Positions 33,433 to 45,374 of a stretch of DNA of 64,000 nt are shown here, one piece after another (the stretch's first letter is position 1; every line of letters starts with the position of its first letter). The DNA is from Sphaerosporella brunnea (Eukaryota > Ascomycota > Pezizomycetes > Pezizales > Pyronemataceae), in the NCBI GenBank assembly GCA_008704415.1, contig VXIS01000119.1, positions 58,844-122,843 on the forward strand. The letters run 5' to 3'. Made by a program: the position numbers and the translations under genes. Under the pieces are notes generated by a model, which was not told the origin of the DNA, ran no database searches, and worked only from the letters and a program-made list of their open reading frames with translations.

Positions 33433-33860
33433 CTACCAGCACACCATCCGCAACCATGTCCATCGCTGCGCGCGCACAGTTTCTATCGATGGTTTTGCAC
33501 CGCGGAGGACCAGTGGCCGGTCTCGACCCACAATCCCGCACCGAAGCCAGTGGAAAAATATGAAGGGGATGTATTCGCGATGTTCCGAGAAGCCCTTCAT
33601 CAACGGAGTCAGCATATACACCACCCACCACGGCACAAGTATTGCGAAGAGGGAGCACGAAGGCACCACTGAAAAGCGTAAGTCATGTTTTGTCCATGAC
33701 TCTAGCGCCTCTATCGCTAACCGCACCAATCAATCAGTGCACAAGCAAGAAGGTACCGCCCACGCGCACGGAGCAAGCTACACCCAACTACACCAGCAAC
33801 ATCGCTGCACACTATCGCTCCAGCGAGAAGCCAGCACGGCCAGTCGACAATCGCTAATCC
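33433..33860 (-). CDS. Possible multi-pass membrane protein, partial (left copy)
   Basis: Minus-strand exons. About 33860-33721 reads VDWPCWLLAGAIVCSDVAGV and RYLLACALIDWC. A 52-nt intron (GTTAGC...TTCAG with a TGACTTAC branch region) follows, and then 33668-33433 reads VVPSCSLFAILVPWWVVYML then TPLMKGFSEHREYIPFIFFHWL. The two or three long hydrophobic stretches suggest membrane helices. Upstream and downstream exons are unclear, and an extra A at the acceptor (CTGAAAAGC against CGCTTTCAG) is present in this arm. No family named. Confidence 0.4.
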
Positions 33861-34608
33861 GCGACGGGCAATTTGCCCAAATCAGTCCATTCCTCGAGAC
33901 TGCTGCCCTGACACCAACGCCGCAAGCTCGAAATCGGCTGGGTTGTGTCGCTGTGCAAGTAGCATCAAGGTTGGAGACTGTGCTCGGGCACCACGACGTA
34001 TCGGATATACGTCCCGAACTATCCTGATTACACCTACCAGCAGTTCTCAAATTCACAAGCCATGGACAGATAGGCCTGCAAGACGGCAGAGAATGACGCT
34101 GGAAAGTGACTGCTCCTATCGCTGGGCCGCGGTTGCCCCCCCCCCCCCCGTGACTGGCGCAGACATTATCATCGGACGGCTGCGTTGGGGTATCGCGAAG
34201 GCTCAGCCACTTCATGGCTACTCTTATCCCCGGGCTCCCGCCCCCTCACCCACAACCGGCACGGACACCATCATTTCTGGAGGATCGTGGCTGTCATGCC
34301 ACACCCTTAATGAAACCACTGTGTGCGTAGTCCTCGGTGCTTGCAAGCTATTGATCAATAAAGACAAGGCCTCGCCCATCGATGAAGCAATTGATGTTGT
34401 GAAACTTTCAGCAACATCGACGATACACATGATGGTGGAACCATCGTTCCAAACGGGTAAGGCTTTCAAAAATCGTGCTTCATGTGGCGCGCTGAGTTAA
34501 TGGATTGCTAATGGTGGAATTCAGCTGCAGAATAATGACAAATTTATGGGTATCATCTGGACACCACTCGAACGGATCGAACGAGGTCCGTCATCTGATA
34601 TCACTATT

Positions 34609-34755
34609 AGGGTCCGGCTCAGACGGGCGTTTTTGACTTGGATATCCGAATTTTCAACCGGCTGTTTATCGATTGTCTGTAAGCCATTTGACGCCGAAAC
34701 TGGCCTTAAATCCAGAAACGTCGAAAAAAATATAAATGCCTGTCTGAGCCGCCCT
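34609..34755. mobile_element. MITE 4, copy b (left arm)
   Basis: A 147-bp copy with target duplication ATT (34606-34608 and 34756-34758). It has three extra bases and a few mismatches relative to copy a and to its own mirror at 36532, which look like base-calling errors (for example AGGGTCCGGCTC for AGGGCCGCTC). Confidence 0.85.
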
Positions 34756-34758
34756 ATT

Positions 34759-35629
34759 ATGCGGAACACCTTGCATTCCATCATTACTTAATCGAATAAC
34801 GTGGTATTGGCTACCATGGCTGAGTGGCTAGCGTTGCAGATCCTCGTGTCGCTTTCCTCAACGTTAAGCCGGTCAACTGAATGGACAACATCTAGCACAA
34901 ACCGACACCCAGCACAAACGACACAGAGCGTAGCCATTTTACCCGGGTCTCTGGTCAGTGCTGCTTCTCAAGAAATATTGAAGTTTAACATTCGCACATT
35001 GGCGATGCCGGACCCTCAACGCTATTAACAGCCCCCTCGTTTCTTGCAATAGCAGGAATGTGGCAATCTCAATCGACAAGAACAACCAATAAGAAAGGAG
35101 GACATGGAACACGGCACGTCAGTGGTAGGTATCGAGATTCAAACCACGGCTCATTCTGAGATTGCTAACGAAATAAGAAAAGCTGAAACAAGCTCCATAA
35201 AAATCGGCAATTGTTTGATGGCGTTTGAATAGTTGGCAGCATATCAATGTTCAGTTTTCTGGTCGGCGGGGGTCCGTGTGGCTGGTGATTGATTGGTATT
35301 GGGGTTGCATCCACTGTAGCTTTATTATTCTCAGAGATTCGGTATCACGGATTCTGGCGCCTGTGTATGAAAAGCTGTATAATGTAGCCTACCTTGCTGT
35401 TGGAACAAAGCATTTGCATAATTAGCCACAATTTCTCATCACTGAACTTCTGAATCTGTGATTTATCGCCAAGGTCAATGCCACTATGAACAGATTCACA
35501 AGAGGATTATTGTGAATTTGGTCGAAAATGTAATTCTGCTGCCTAAAAAACCCACGCCGCCCAAAGCTGGAACAATAGCCTGCCCACAAACTGTTTCCGC
35601 CATAGATAATGACTTTTGCAACCACCCAG
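34759..35629. other. No gene recognised up to the axis
   Basis: Small frames only. TGGCTGAGTGG near 34819 matches a pol III A box but has no tRNA fold. Mirror at 35651-36528. Single-base differences between arms are denser here than further out. Confidence 0.4.
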
Positions 35630-35650
35630 GGAGACCTCAATGAGGTCTCC
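35630..35650. other. Palindrome axis with one-base spacer
   Basis: The left arm ends GGGAGACCTCA (to 35639), a single A follows at 35640, and the right arm starts TGAGGTCTCCC at 35641. There is no loop, no terminal inverted repeat and no transposon end at the turn. A spacer this short is typical of hairpin-type read chimeras, and also of template-switch or fused-hairpin duplications. Confidence 0.95.
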
Positions 35651-36531
35651 CTGGGTGGTTGCAAAAGTCATTATCTATGGCGGAAACAGTTTGTGGGCAG
35701 GCTATTGTTCCAGCTTTGGGCGGCGGGGTTTTTTAGGCAGGCCAGAATTACATTTTCGACCAAATTCACAATAATCCTCTTGTGAATTGTTCATAGTGGC
35801 ATTGACCTTGGCGATAAATCACAGATTCAGAAGTTCAGTTGGATGAGAAATTGTGGCTAATTATGCAAATGCTTTGTTCCAACAGGCAAGGTAGGCTACA
35901 TTATACAGCTTTTCATACAACAAGGCGCCAGAATCCGTGATACCGAATCTCTGAGAATAAATAAAGCTACAGTGGATGCAACCCCAATACCAATCAATCA
36001 CCAGCCACACGGACGCCCCGCCGACCAGAAAACTGAACATTGATATGCTGCCAACTATTCAAACGCCATCAAACAATTGCCGATTTTTATGGAGCTTGTT
36101 TCAGCTTTTCTTATTTCGTTAGCAAATCTCAGAAATGAGCCGTGGTTTGAATCGATACCTACCACTGACGTGCCGTGTTCCATGTCCTCCTTTCTTATTG
36201 GTTGGTTCTTGTCGATTGAGATTGCCACATTCCTGCTATTGCAAGAAAACGAGGGGGCTGTTAAAGCGTTGAGGGTCCGGCATCGCCAATGTGCGAATGT
36301 TAAACTTCAATATTTCTTGAGAAGCAGCACTGACCAGAGACCCGGGTAAAATGGCTAGCTCTGTGTCGTTTGTGCTGGGTGTCGGTTTGGTTAGATGTTG
36401 TCCATTCAGTTGACCGGCTTAACCGGTTGAGGAAAGCGACCGAGGATCTGCAACGCTAGCCACTCAGCCATGGTAGCCAATACCACGTTATTCGATTAAG
36501 TAATGAGGGAATGCAAGGTTTCCGCAATAAT

Positions 36532-36675
36532 AGGGGCGCTCAGACAGGCATTTATATTTTTTTCGACGTTTCTGGATTTAAGGCCAGTTTCGGCGTCAAA
36601 TGGCTTACAGACATCGATAAACAGCCGGTTGAAAATTCGGATATCCAAGTCAAAAACGCCCGTCTGAGCGGCCCT
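36532..36675. mobile_element. MITE 4, copy b (right arm)
   Basis: Mirror of 34609-34755, 144 bp, with AAT duplications at 36529-36531 and 36676-36678. Confidence 0.85.
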
Positions 36676-37411
36676 AATAGTGATATCAGATGACGGACCT
36701 CGTTCGATCCGTTTCGAGTGGTGTCCAGATGATACCCATAAATTTGTCATTATTCTGCAGCTGAATTCCACCATTAGCAATCCATTAACTCAAGCGCGCC
36801 ACATGAAGCACGATTTTTTGAAAGCCTTACCCGTTTGGAACGATGGTTCCACCATCATGTGTATCGTCGATGTTGCTGAAAGTTTCACAACATCAATTGC
36901 TTCATCGATGGGCGAGGCCTTGTCTTTATTGATCAATAGCTTGCAAGCACCGAGGACTACGCACACAGTGGTTTCATTAAGGGTGTGGCATGACAGCCAC
37001 GATCCTCCAGAAATGATGGTGTCCGTGCCGGTTGTGGGGTGAGGGGGCGGGAGCCCGGGGATAAGAGTAGCCATGAAGTGGCTGAGCCTTCGCGATACCC
37101 CAACGCAGCCGTCCGATGATAATGTCTGCGCCAGTCACGGGGGGGGGGGGGCAACCGCGGCCCAGCGATAGGAGCAGTCACTTTCCAGCGTCATTCTCTG
37201 CCGTCTTGCAGGCCTATCTGTCCATGGCTTGTGAATTTGAGAACTGCTGGTAGGTGTAATCAGGATAGTTCGGGACGTATATCCGATACGTCGTGGTGCC
37301 CGAGCACAGTCTCCAACCTTGATGCTACTTGCACAGCGACACAACCCAGCCGATTTCGAGCTTGCGGCGTTGGTGTCAGGGCAGCAGTCTCGAGGAATGG
37401 ACTGATTTGGG

Positions 37412-37840
37412 CAAATTGCCGTCGCGGATAGCGATTGTCGACTGGCCGTGCTGGCTTCTCGCTGGAGCGATAGTGTGCAGCGATGTTGCGGTGTAGTTGG
37501 GTGTAGCTTGCTCCCGTGCGCGTGGGCGGTACCTTCTTGCTTGTGCACTGATTGATTGGTGCGGTTAGCGATAGAGGCGCTAGAGTCATGGACAAAACAT
37601 GACTTACGCTTTCAGTGGTGCCTTCGTGCTCCCTCTTCGCAATACTTGTGCCGTGGTGGGTGGTGTATATGCTGACTCCGTGATGAAGGGCTTCTCGGAA
37701 CATCGCGATACATCCCCTTCATATTTTTCCACTGGCTTCGGTGCGGGATGTGGGTCGAGACCGGCACTGGTCTCGCGGTGCAAACCATCGAAGAAACTGT
37801 GCGCGCGCAGCGATGGACATGGTTGCGGATGGTGTGCTGG
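37412..37840 (+). CDS. Possible multi-pass membrane protein, partial (right copy)
   Basis: Mirror of 33433-33860, with the intron at 37564-37615. The exon after the intron has several single-base deletions relative to the left arm (for example GATACATCC for GAATACATCC), so it is not continuously open here. Confidence 0.35.
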
Positions 37841-39098
37841 TAGTGGATACCTCGCCGCTGTCGTTATTCAGCCTGGTTGCAGCAGACAGCCTTAGCTCTC
37901 TCGTATAAATATTGCGGACTTCACAGCGAGCTGCGTGTTTGCATTGATCAAACGGTGGTGGAGATCCAGCGGACAGAAACGGTGATACGAATGGTGAAGC
38001 AGTCACTGGTGGGTGGCATGTGAAAGTTGCAACTGGCAGGAACTGGTTGTGGCATGTTATGAGGAGAAGGTGCACTGGGCAACCCACGTCCATGGCGTCG
38101 GTCCTGCTAAAGTTGGCTTGTGAAAAATAAACACCACGTTTCGTACCGTTCCTCATTCCCGTAGTCGAGAGCAAACTTCAGGTCTCGGTGCATGGCTGAC
38201 CCAAGCAATTGTCGGTGCTTGCTCTTCTGGAACCAACGTTCTTTGGAATCACCTTCAACCTGGCGGATTTGCAAGCCCTATTTATAACGCTGAACAAAGA
38301 ACGACCAAGACGTTGAGAAGGACCGCACTAACACAATGACAATGTATATCTCTAGATGCATTGCCCAACCGCGGTGGTTGAGTTCCGGTTGTTATAAAGT
38401 GTTAAGGCGCGGAAGTGTTAGATTCATCGTTTTTATTGATCGTATTTATCTTTTATTCAAACAAGCATAGATCCGCGCGGACCCTGTTGGCAAAAACAGC
38501 CTTCATTGACGTACCTGCGGACTTGGAAACAGTCATGACCAAGGCAATAACGACCAATCATGAAACACTCGCACCAAAGCATGGACCCCCATGAGATATA
38601 GTTCTTTTCATTTTGCTGAATCTTCGGGCTGATCGCGGGCATTACGGGAAGTCCTAGCGCTGCGTAGTTTGCAACTGTTAGTCAATCCTGCAGATATGAG
38701 TGTTTTGTTGAAGAAACACTGACAATACAAGTTGGACTGGCAATAAGGCTGGCCAAAAAAAAAAAAACTCCGAAAAGCGCGTATTGAATTTCCAACTGGC
38801 TGGACAACTTGATGCTGCTGGTAAGTTGGACTCCAAGTCTGCACGTATTCCGTCCCTCCCGAGCTGCTTGCGTGTCCATGTCCTCGGTACGGCAGCGCTG
38901 TTAATGCACAGACCGACGCTCAGCTAGCATACGTTGAAGAATGCAACATCCGCCAGCAACCGCTTTTTCCGGGGCTGAGGGCATCTGACATGTTTCGCAA
39001 TGTTGGAAATGTTGGAAATATGGCTGGTAAATCGAACGACTGCACACCGCGTATTGCAAATATAGTTGGTTATGGAACGTCCACAGTAACGTAGAAGC

Positions 39099-39777
39099 TT
39101 GGAGAAAACTTTCTGTTTACCCCAACTCTTTGCATTCGTGCTCCGCTTGTTTTGTTCGCCGGCTGTACAGGCTCCAGCAGGTCCGAGATTTGTCTGTTTT
39201 TGCGGTGTCAACCAACCGTGCAACAATTCCAGTGTGAGAAAACACGCAAATACCTTTTCAACCGTTCAGTTCGTTGGGGGAACGGTGGTTCCCATTGTCC
39301 GCCTGGAGGTGCTGTCTGCGAACACACTGGTAACGGACAGTCTGAGTCTCGGTACCAACAGGCGGCGTTTTGAAAGCGCTTCCATGATGTGCGCCGCATA
39401 CACGATTTCGGGGAAGGCTTATGGAGCGCGTAAGGCCCAGATAGCCGTATTGAGGGCATAATTCGCATTTAGAAAACCGGTCTTCTCAATCTTCTCCACT
39501 GGACGCGAGGTACGCTCGCCATAACCACCTAACCTTCAATCGTTATCGCCAGGTGCCTGAACATCAGACACGGGAAGCGGAGTAGGGTGGGGGGTGGAGA
39601 TTCAAGATGCAACCCCTCTGCTTCCTGGCATTGCGGAGTGATCGACTCGCCTGGACAGGGATGGAATCGTCGAAAAGCAGCAATTTTTGGCCTTTGAAAC
39701 CGCACCTCCCAGCGGACGCGATCCGTTCTCGGCGGCAGCGCTGGACGGCTTGCACCAACAACCAGTCATGTAGGAGA
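39099..39777 (+). CDS. Possible three-exon gene of unknown function (right copy)
   Basis: Exon 1 is 39099-39429 (MEKTFCLPQLFAFVLRLFC...), the intron is 39430-39472, exon 2 is 39473-39509, the intron is 39510-39552 (branch CTAACC) and exon 3 starts at 39553. Both introns are 43 nt, and phases 1 and 2 join correctly. Exon 3 loses the frame at TTCCTGG (left: TTCCCTGG). The composite reads through SMMCAAYTISGKAYGAQNRS and LDARCLNIRHGKR to a stop. The hydrophobic N-terminus could be a signal peptide. No domain recognised; an alternative Cys-rich frame overlaps exon 1. Confidence 0.4.
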
Positions 39778-41121
39778 TAGAGTTGCACTAGCGAGCGACA
39801 GCCGCGGTGCATGGCTGTGCGAGGTGTTCTGTGTGCTGCGGTGCTGTCGACTACGTCCACTGGTCGAGTCTTCCGAGGAAAGCAGTTGCTGACATGTCGG
39901 CCATACTGATGTGGCCTTGGGTATGTTGTAGCGGGCTGGGTGCATTAAATATCCTCCCTCGGTGACCGGCGCACAATCGACCGGCACGTCGTCGAACGTC
40001 TGTCAGCCGCCGTCGACCCTCTTGTCTGGAAACTGATGTAATATGTGTTCGTGTTGCTCCGGCGCCTGACTGCAGCCGGTCCCCGCGACTAGCGCATAGC
40101 AACTGGGCGGTGAACAAGCGTACGGAGGTGAAGGGTTCGATCGGGACACCAGGGGGTTCTTTGGCGATTATGGGATGAAGTGGTGCATTCTGTCGGCGGG
40201 CGCAAGCAGAGGTCCAGGCGAGTGGCTACCGGAGTCTGTGGATTCGGGAGAATGAGGGAGAACAGATCGTGGCGGCGCGTGACGTGATGTTCTTGCGAGC
40301 ACTAGCGCAGTTGCGCGGCGCTGTACTTTGCAGAATGTAACATTCCCTTCGACGGAGGTGGCAAGCATGATTGCATTTGGAGTGTGAATGAAGAGGGGCG
40401 GTTGAAATAGGATACGACTAGCGATGAGACCACATCGGTGCCATAGGAGAAAACATAACAGGCGGTAAATGGTGGCGGGGGTATTGGATGTGATCAGTAG
40501 GAGGTGCCCTACTGTTTAAACGAATTCTAGAAAGAAGTCGATGAAAAAGATGTGATCCCAAGTATTAGCAGTGGTCTAGCCGCCGTGAATGGAAACAGTT
40601 CCGTCCTTTCAATATGATGCAGCATGGGCAGTAAAACCGCAAATTGGGGTACCACCAAAATTGCTTCGCGAAGTCCCCGGTAAGAACTCTAACTCGACGG
40701 CCAAACCGTGTATCATGAGCTTACCAAGTGTTGATGAGAAACAAATTTTTTTTCTACAATAGATGTTGTAACTGTGGGAAGGAATCACACCTCATCACCA
40801 AGTCTAAGTGCTCTGAAGATGGTTCATCCTCATTGCACGCTTGTGCTTTCCATGCACCACTACAGATTCCTCTAGATTCATGTATAGGGAGATAATGAGC
40901 GTTATACAGGTGGGGGTGTACGCATTTTTTCTGGAGAAGCAGACGATATAATGACAGAATTCTGGATATTCTATGGTACACAAACAGTACGGAGAGATCG
41001 AGAAATAAAGGGAAGCCCGTGGCGATATGAGAAGTGGCAAGTGATGTGCAAATCGAACAGCCAGACCGTACATTCTAGCATACCAGATAGCGCACTGCCT
41101 TTGCCTCCTTCCCGTGCTATT

Positions 41122-41265
41122 AGGGCCGCTCAGACAGGCGTTTATATTTTTTTCGACGTTTATGGATTTAAGGCCAGTTTCGGCGTCAAATGACTTACAG
41201 ACATCGATAAACAGCCGGTTGAAAATTCGGATATCCAAGTCAAAAACGCCCGTCTGAGCGGCCCT
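41122..41265. mobile_element. MITE 4, copy a (right arm)
   Basis: Mirror of 29997-30140, 144 bp, with ATT duplications at 41119-41121 and 41266-41268. Confidence 0.85.
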
Positions 41266-41455
41266 ATTCAGCATTCGACGTCGATTTCCCTTTCTTCCTA
41301 TGTCACGAGGAAGACGCGGCGTGCCCGATGTCCATTGCCAGTTCCTCTACCTTTCCCCGTTTTTCTTGCTTTGTCACTTTTTGTCTTCGTTGCCATAGCC
41401 GTCAGGTTAGACGCCAAATGTAGTAACTACACGTCAGGAATAAAATTCAGTATAA

Positions 41456-42010
41456 TCAAACAAACGTGAATCTGCGCGCCTCAATCTGTACCCCCTCGTG
41501 ATAAACCTCCTGGCCACGCAGCAGCACAGCTGGGAACACAAAGCCACAATTCTCAGCGGCGAGTCTAGCTTCTGTTGATCCGAGCCTTCCTCCTCCTCCA
41601 TCCACTTCCACGGGCATATAGCTGGTGTTGAAAGCGGTGAGCGGCGCTTGCGAAGGGCGCGATTTATTGAATTTCTCGGGATTAGGTATTGCATTTGCCG
41701 GAAGGAGAGTGCGAGTTCGGGGGGCGTCGAAGTCGTGCAAATCGTAAGGGAAGCTGAGCGATCTATCCAGCTGATACTTCCTTGTGGGGTGAACTAAACC
41801 ATTGTCAGCGCTTCATTCATGGATGCTGGAGATTTTGCAACATACTTCTTTGCCTATCTGAATGTACCAGTCGAAATATTCCTCCGCGTTGCTAGGCGGA
41901 CGCTCTTCCTCCTCAGAAATCGTTACTGTTGTTGATGGAATGGTTTCGAACCAGTCGTTACATATCGGGCTGCGTCCACACCATTTCAACGTCCTCGGTA
42001 GTCGCGAACT
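41456..42010 (-). CDS. 3' part of a spliced gene of unknown function (right copy)
   Basis: Mirror of 29254-29815, with a complete last exon 41456-41770 (105 codons with stop) joined in phase 0 across intron 41771-41845 to the exon ending IQIGKE at 41846. The end reads PAVLLRGQEVYHEGVQIEAR and stops at RFTFV. The slip near GATATGTAACG (about 41956) is present in both arms. Confidence 0.5.
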
Positions 42011-42204
42011 GCGAACTTGAAAACCTATTTGGAATCTTGTGTGGATTTCCGGATTCTTGCGGAGGCGTGGTGCGCACAGCTTGCGAGCCCGTATACCTAT
42101 TCCGGGCACATTGGAACGTCGGAGGTGCCAGTTATGTAAGTGTGGTGCCGGGCCGAAACCACCCATTTACCTCATCCCGCTCGTTCTCCTATTGTCTTCG
42201 CCCT

Positions 42205-43700
42205 TATCCTCTCCGATTTCTTCCTCTCCGTCCTCCTCCTCGTCCTCCTCCTGATGCGGCAGTGCGATGGCAACGCTGGTACACGTTTTCGGTGTCCAGA
42301 TTCCTTGCGCCCCCGTGTACAATCCCCCATGGGAACTTGGTGGCCGCCAGAGCTATTGTAGGACGGAGGACACTACACAGAGAAGACGATAGCGGTATCC
42401 ATGTAACTGGGGGAGGTGCCAGCTCTAGTATTGAACGTCCCGAGCGATGGGTATGGAAGACCTGCAGCTCTAGCAGGAACTTATTGTGTCTTGGATAGAC
42501 AAACTCGACGCGCGTGAGCCTCTCATTCTGGTTTCGCTAACTACCAGAGCAACGCCAAATCCGGGCAGCCCAAACGAGCAGACTTGCGCGGGAGACTTGG
42601 CTTTTTTGCTCTGGGTTCTCCTCCCGCTCGTTCACATCGTCAATGTCTGCGTCCCAACCCACTTCGATGTCTTCATCCCCTTCATCCTCCTCGTCTTCCT
42701 GCTCCTGCTGGGGCGGGACACTTGCAACGGCAGCGACCAGCTCGTACACGTTGTCGGCGTCCTGACGCCTTCTGACCCCTTGCGCCCCAAGTTACAATTC
42801 CGCATGGCAACATGGGGGCCGTCGGAGCCATTGCAGGACAAATGGAACTACAAATCGCCTCCGGTGTTCACATAACCGGGATAGGTGGTAGCTCGCGTCC
42901 CGAGCGATGGGTAAGGCGCCTTGCTCGAATAGCTGCAGCTCTAGCAGGAATTTGTTGTGTCCTGAGTAGACAAACTCGACGCGTTTGAGCCTCTCTCTCT
43001 CTCTCGCTTCAATAACTATCCGAGCAACGCCCAATCCGTGGAGCTGAAAAAAAAAAAAAAAAAACAGACTTGTGCGGCCCAAAACGGGCAGACTTCACTT
43101 TGCTGCTCAGGGACATGATCCTGGCTGCAAAACCTGCGCGGTGTGCCCGATGTTGAGAATTTGCGGTTAAGGGTAGCATCTCTATCAAAACCCGATATGC
43201 GATGATTTCGGAAAGCCACTCAGCCTTGTATGGGCTGTGCAGGGGCCAAGTGAGAAGAGACCGATATCCATGTAGCCTGGAGAGACGGCAGCCAAGTACG
43301 TTGAAAATTCCGAGTTCCGCGAGAAAGGCGTTGTTGCAATTATTGCTAGCTAGAGCCCAGGCCCTGGTGTCGCGGGGAAGCTCTGGTTGTGGGGGGCCCT
43401 TGGAAATATGGGCACCCCATCCGCGCGGCGCAGTCGGAGAGGTTGTGAAGCCAGGGTTGAGGGTGACGTCAATATCCGAACCGGTGGTGATGGCGCCAAA
43501 TCGATCTCACAGCACGCCGTCTTGCGGGAGCAGACTTCAAAACCAGCTCCAAGGGGGAAGAGAGCGGTGTCCATGTAGCCCGGGGAGATCGGGTTGAACG
43601 CCGCGAGTGCCGGGAAAGGAGCATTGCTCTAACGATTGCTCGGCCAGATCTCAGGCACCGGTGAGCGCGGGATGCTCGGATCGTGGGCCCTGGGAGATAT
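42205..43700 (-). repeat. Diverged 0.3-0.5 kb repeats with acidic-tail units (right copy)
   Basis: Mirror of 27580-29075. It contains an A18 run at 43047-43064 where the left arm has only two T (28215-28216), which destroys the frame that is open on the left. Confidence 0.6.
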
Positions 43701-45047
43701 GGGGACATCACCCGCCGGGGATGACCTGTGACTCAGGACAGCGGTAAAAATATTTTTCTGGTTGTTGAGCTGTTCAGCGTATTAGTCCCATTTGCGACGC
43801 AACGCCACGATGCAGCGTGTCCTTACCTGTTTGTCATCCGGCGCCAACCGCGGGAGCTGGTAGTTCTTGTGGAACGAGCGGTTGCTTATGTTGTGCCGTG
43901 CTACGCCGGATTGCTAGATCCGAACCTGGTGTCCGAAAGACTCACTTATCTAACCCCCGTCGACGTGGAGGGTCACTATAGGCCCAGCCGTGCGGGCCAT
44001 GTCGAGTGGGAGCGATCAAGTCCGTCGGAGGGTAAACCCTCGGAAACGGTGGCAGGCGCTACCGACGCGCCCGGCGTTCTCGCTGAGGAAACACATAGTG
44101 CGAACTGTGCTGCGCTTTTTGGCGGAAAGAAGAGAGCCCGGGTTGGGGTCTTCTCGTGTGCGATACCTGATGGTATGCGGAGTGTGGGGTGAAGTGGAGG
44201 TGATGTGGTCGGGCAGTGAAGCGCTAACGCGTTTCTGAGTCAATAAGCGCTGCATTGCAGTTAGCGAAACTTGTCTAAGTGGGATTACCGCGACACGCTA
44301 TACATTAAAAGGGCTGTATCACAACTTACGAGCTAAGGTGTGCAATATCGATCTCGCTGAATCGATCTCGCTGAATAGATCTCGGCTCTACGCAATCGGC
44401 GCGGATGAGAGCACTAGTAACCACGGAGGCGGGTGTACCAGGTGATCAATCTACGAGTGGGAGGGAGGAGTGAAACACACAAACATCCAGGCAAGGGCAA
44501 ATGGTTATGGCCAATGGACGCTGCAACAAAAAACACCGGCTTATATGACCAATGGCCTGTCCCCCCTAGTGAAGGAACCAGAGCCGATATTTTGAAGGGT
44601 AGACAGCCAAAAAACTCCGAGTTGCTAAGAGCGTCGCTCAGCGGCTTCTTTGAGCAGTTTTGGCGGTGTTGTAAAACAATTGTGCTTCGAAAACAAGGGC
44701 ACCCCGTACGTCGTCGACTCGCCGTAAAACATTCAAACGTCTGATATCCTCATATCTTCCTTGAAAGGACCTCCTCCTTCAGCTTTCCACAGCTGCCCCT
44801 CCCCGCCTCCTCCCCCAAAGAACGCATTTGTCTTGACAACCTCCTTCTAGCCCTGCCCTATATCTGCCAGGTTGCTTCTGCCTTTCCCCCCACAGCCTTC
44901 CCCGCAAAAACCATCCCCCGCGGATATCACCTCCACCGCCCACCCTCCCCCAGCGACCCGTACTTTGACAAGTGGTTCGTATTTGCTCTTGCATCTCCTT
45001 CTTCCTGATTACACCCTTCCCCAAGCCCCTCGCACCTCCTCATCCGC

Positions 45048-45298
45048 GTAAGTGCATTACTCGGCCTCATTTCCCCCACTACTTCTACCTCCTTCATACC
45101 CATCATCCACCGCAATTTTCACGATCACGTTGGTGTCTCATTTCTCTACCACTACCACTCCTTCTTACCCCACTACCCACTGCAAAATTTTCGCGATTGT
45201 GTACGTCCATCAGTCGGCTTCATTTTCCCCTCCCACTTCCACCTTCTTCATCCCCACTACCCACCGCAAATTTCCCGACGCCATCACTAATAACACCA
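45048..45298 (+). repeat. Three imperfect tandem copies in CT-rich leader (right copy)
   Basis: Mirror of 25985-26235, directly upstream of the six-exon gene at 45375. Confidence 0.6.
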
Positions 45299-45374
45299 GC
45301 ACGACCGAGAGTAACAGCGACCGACGACAATCCACCCCGTTTCAACCACCGGAACCTTCGTACGAAAGTTCACG

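Larger units (their letters stand above)
7266..35639. repeat. Left arm of giant inverted repeat (palindrome)
   Basis: The whole segment is matched by the reverse complement of 35641-64000. Paired coordinates add to 71280 at the axis and drift to about 71263-71266 at the far end, so net indels are few. Matching was seen at the GH16 gene, the six-exon gene, all transposon copies and the axis itself. Arm differences are nearly all one- to three-base indels. The match starts at the CGGTGG at 7266, which pairs with the last base of the window, so the true arm may extend further left than can be seen. Confidence 0.97.

Noticed and set aside
34815..34900. tRNA-like A box (TGGCTGAGTGG)
   Set aside because: No acceptor stem, no anticodon arm and no B box in the same orientation nearby; a B-box-like string near 35140 is on the opposite strand.
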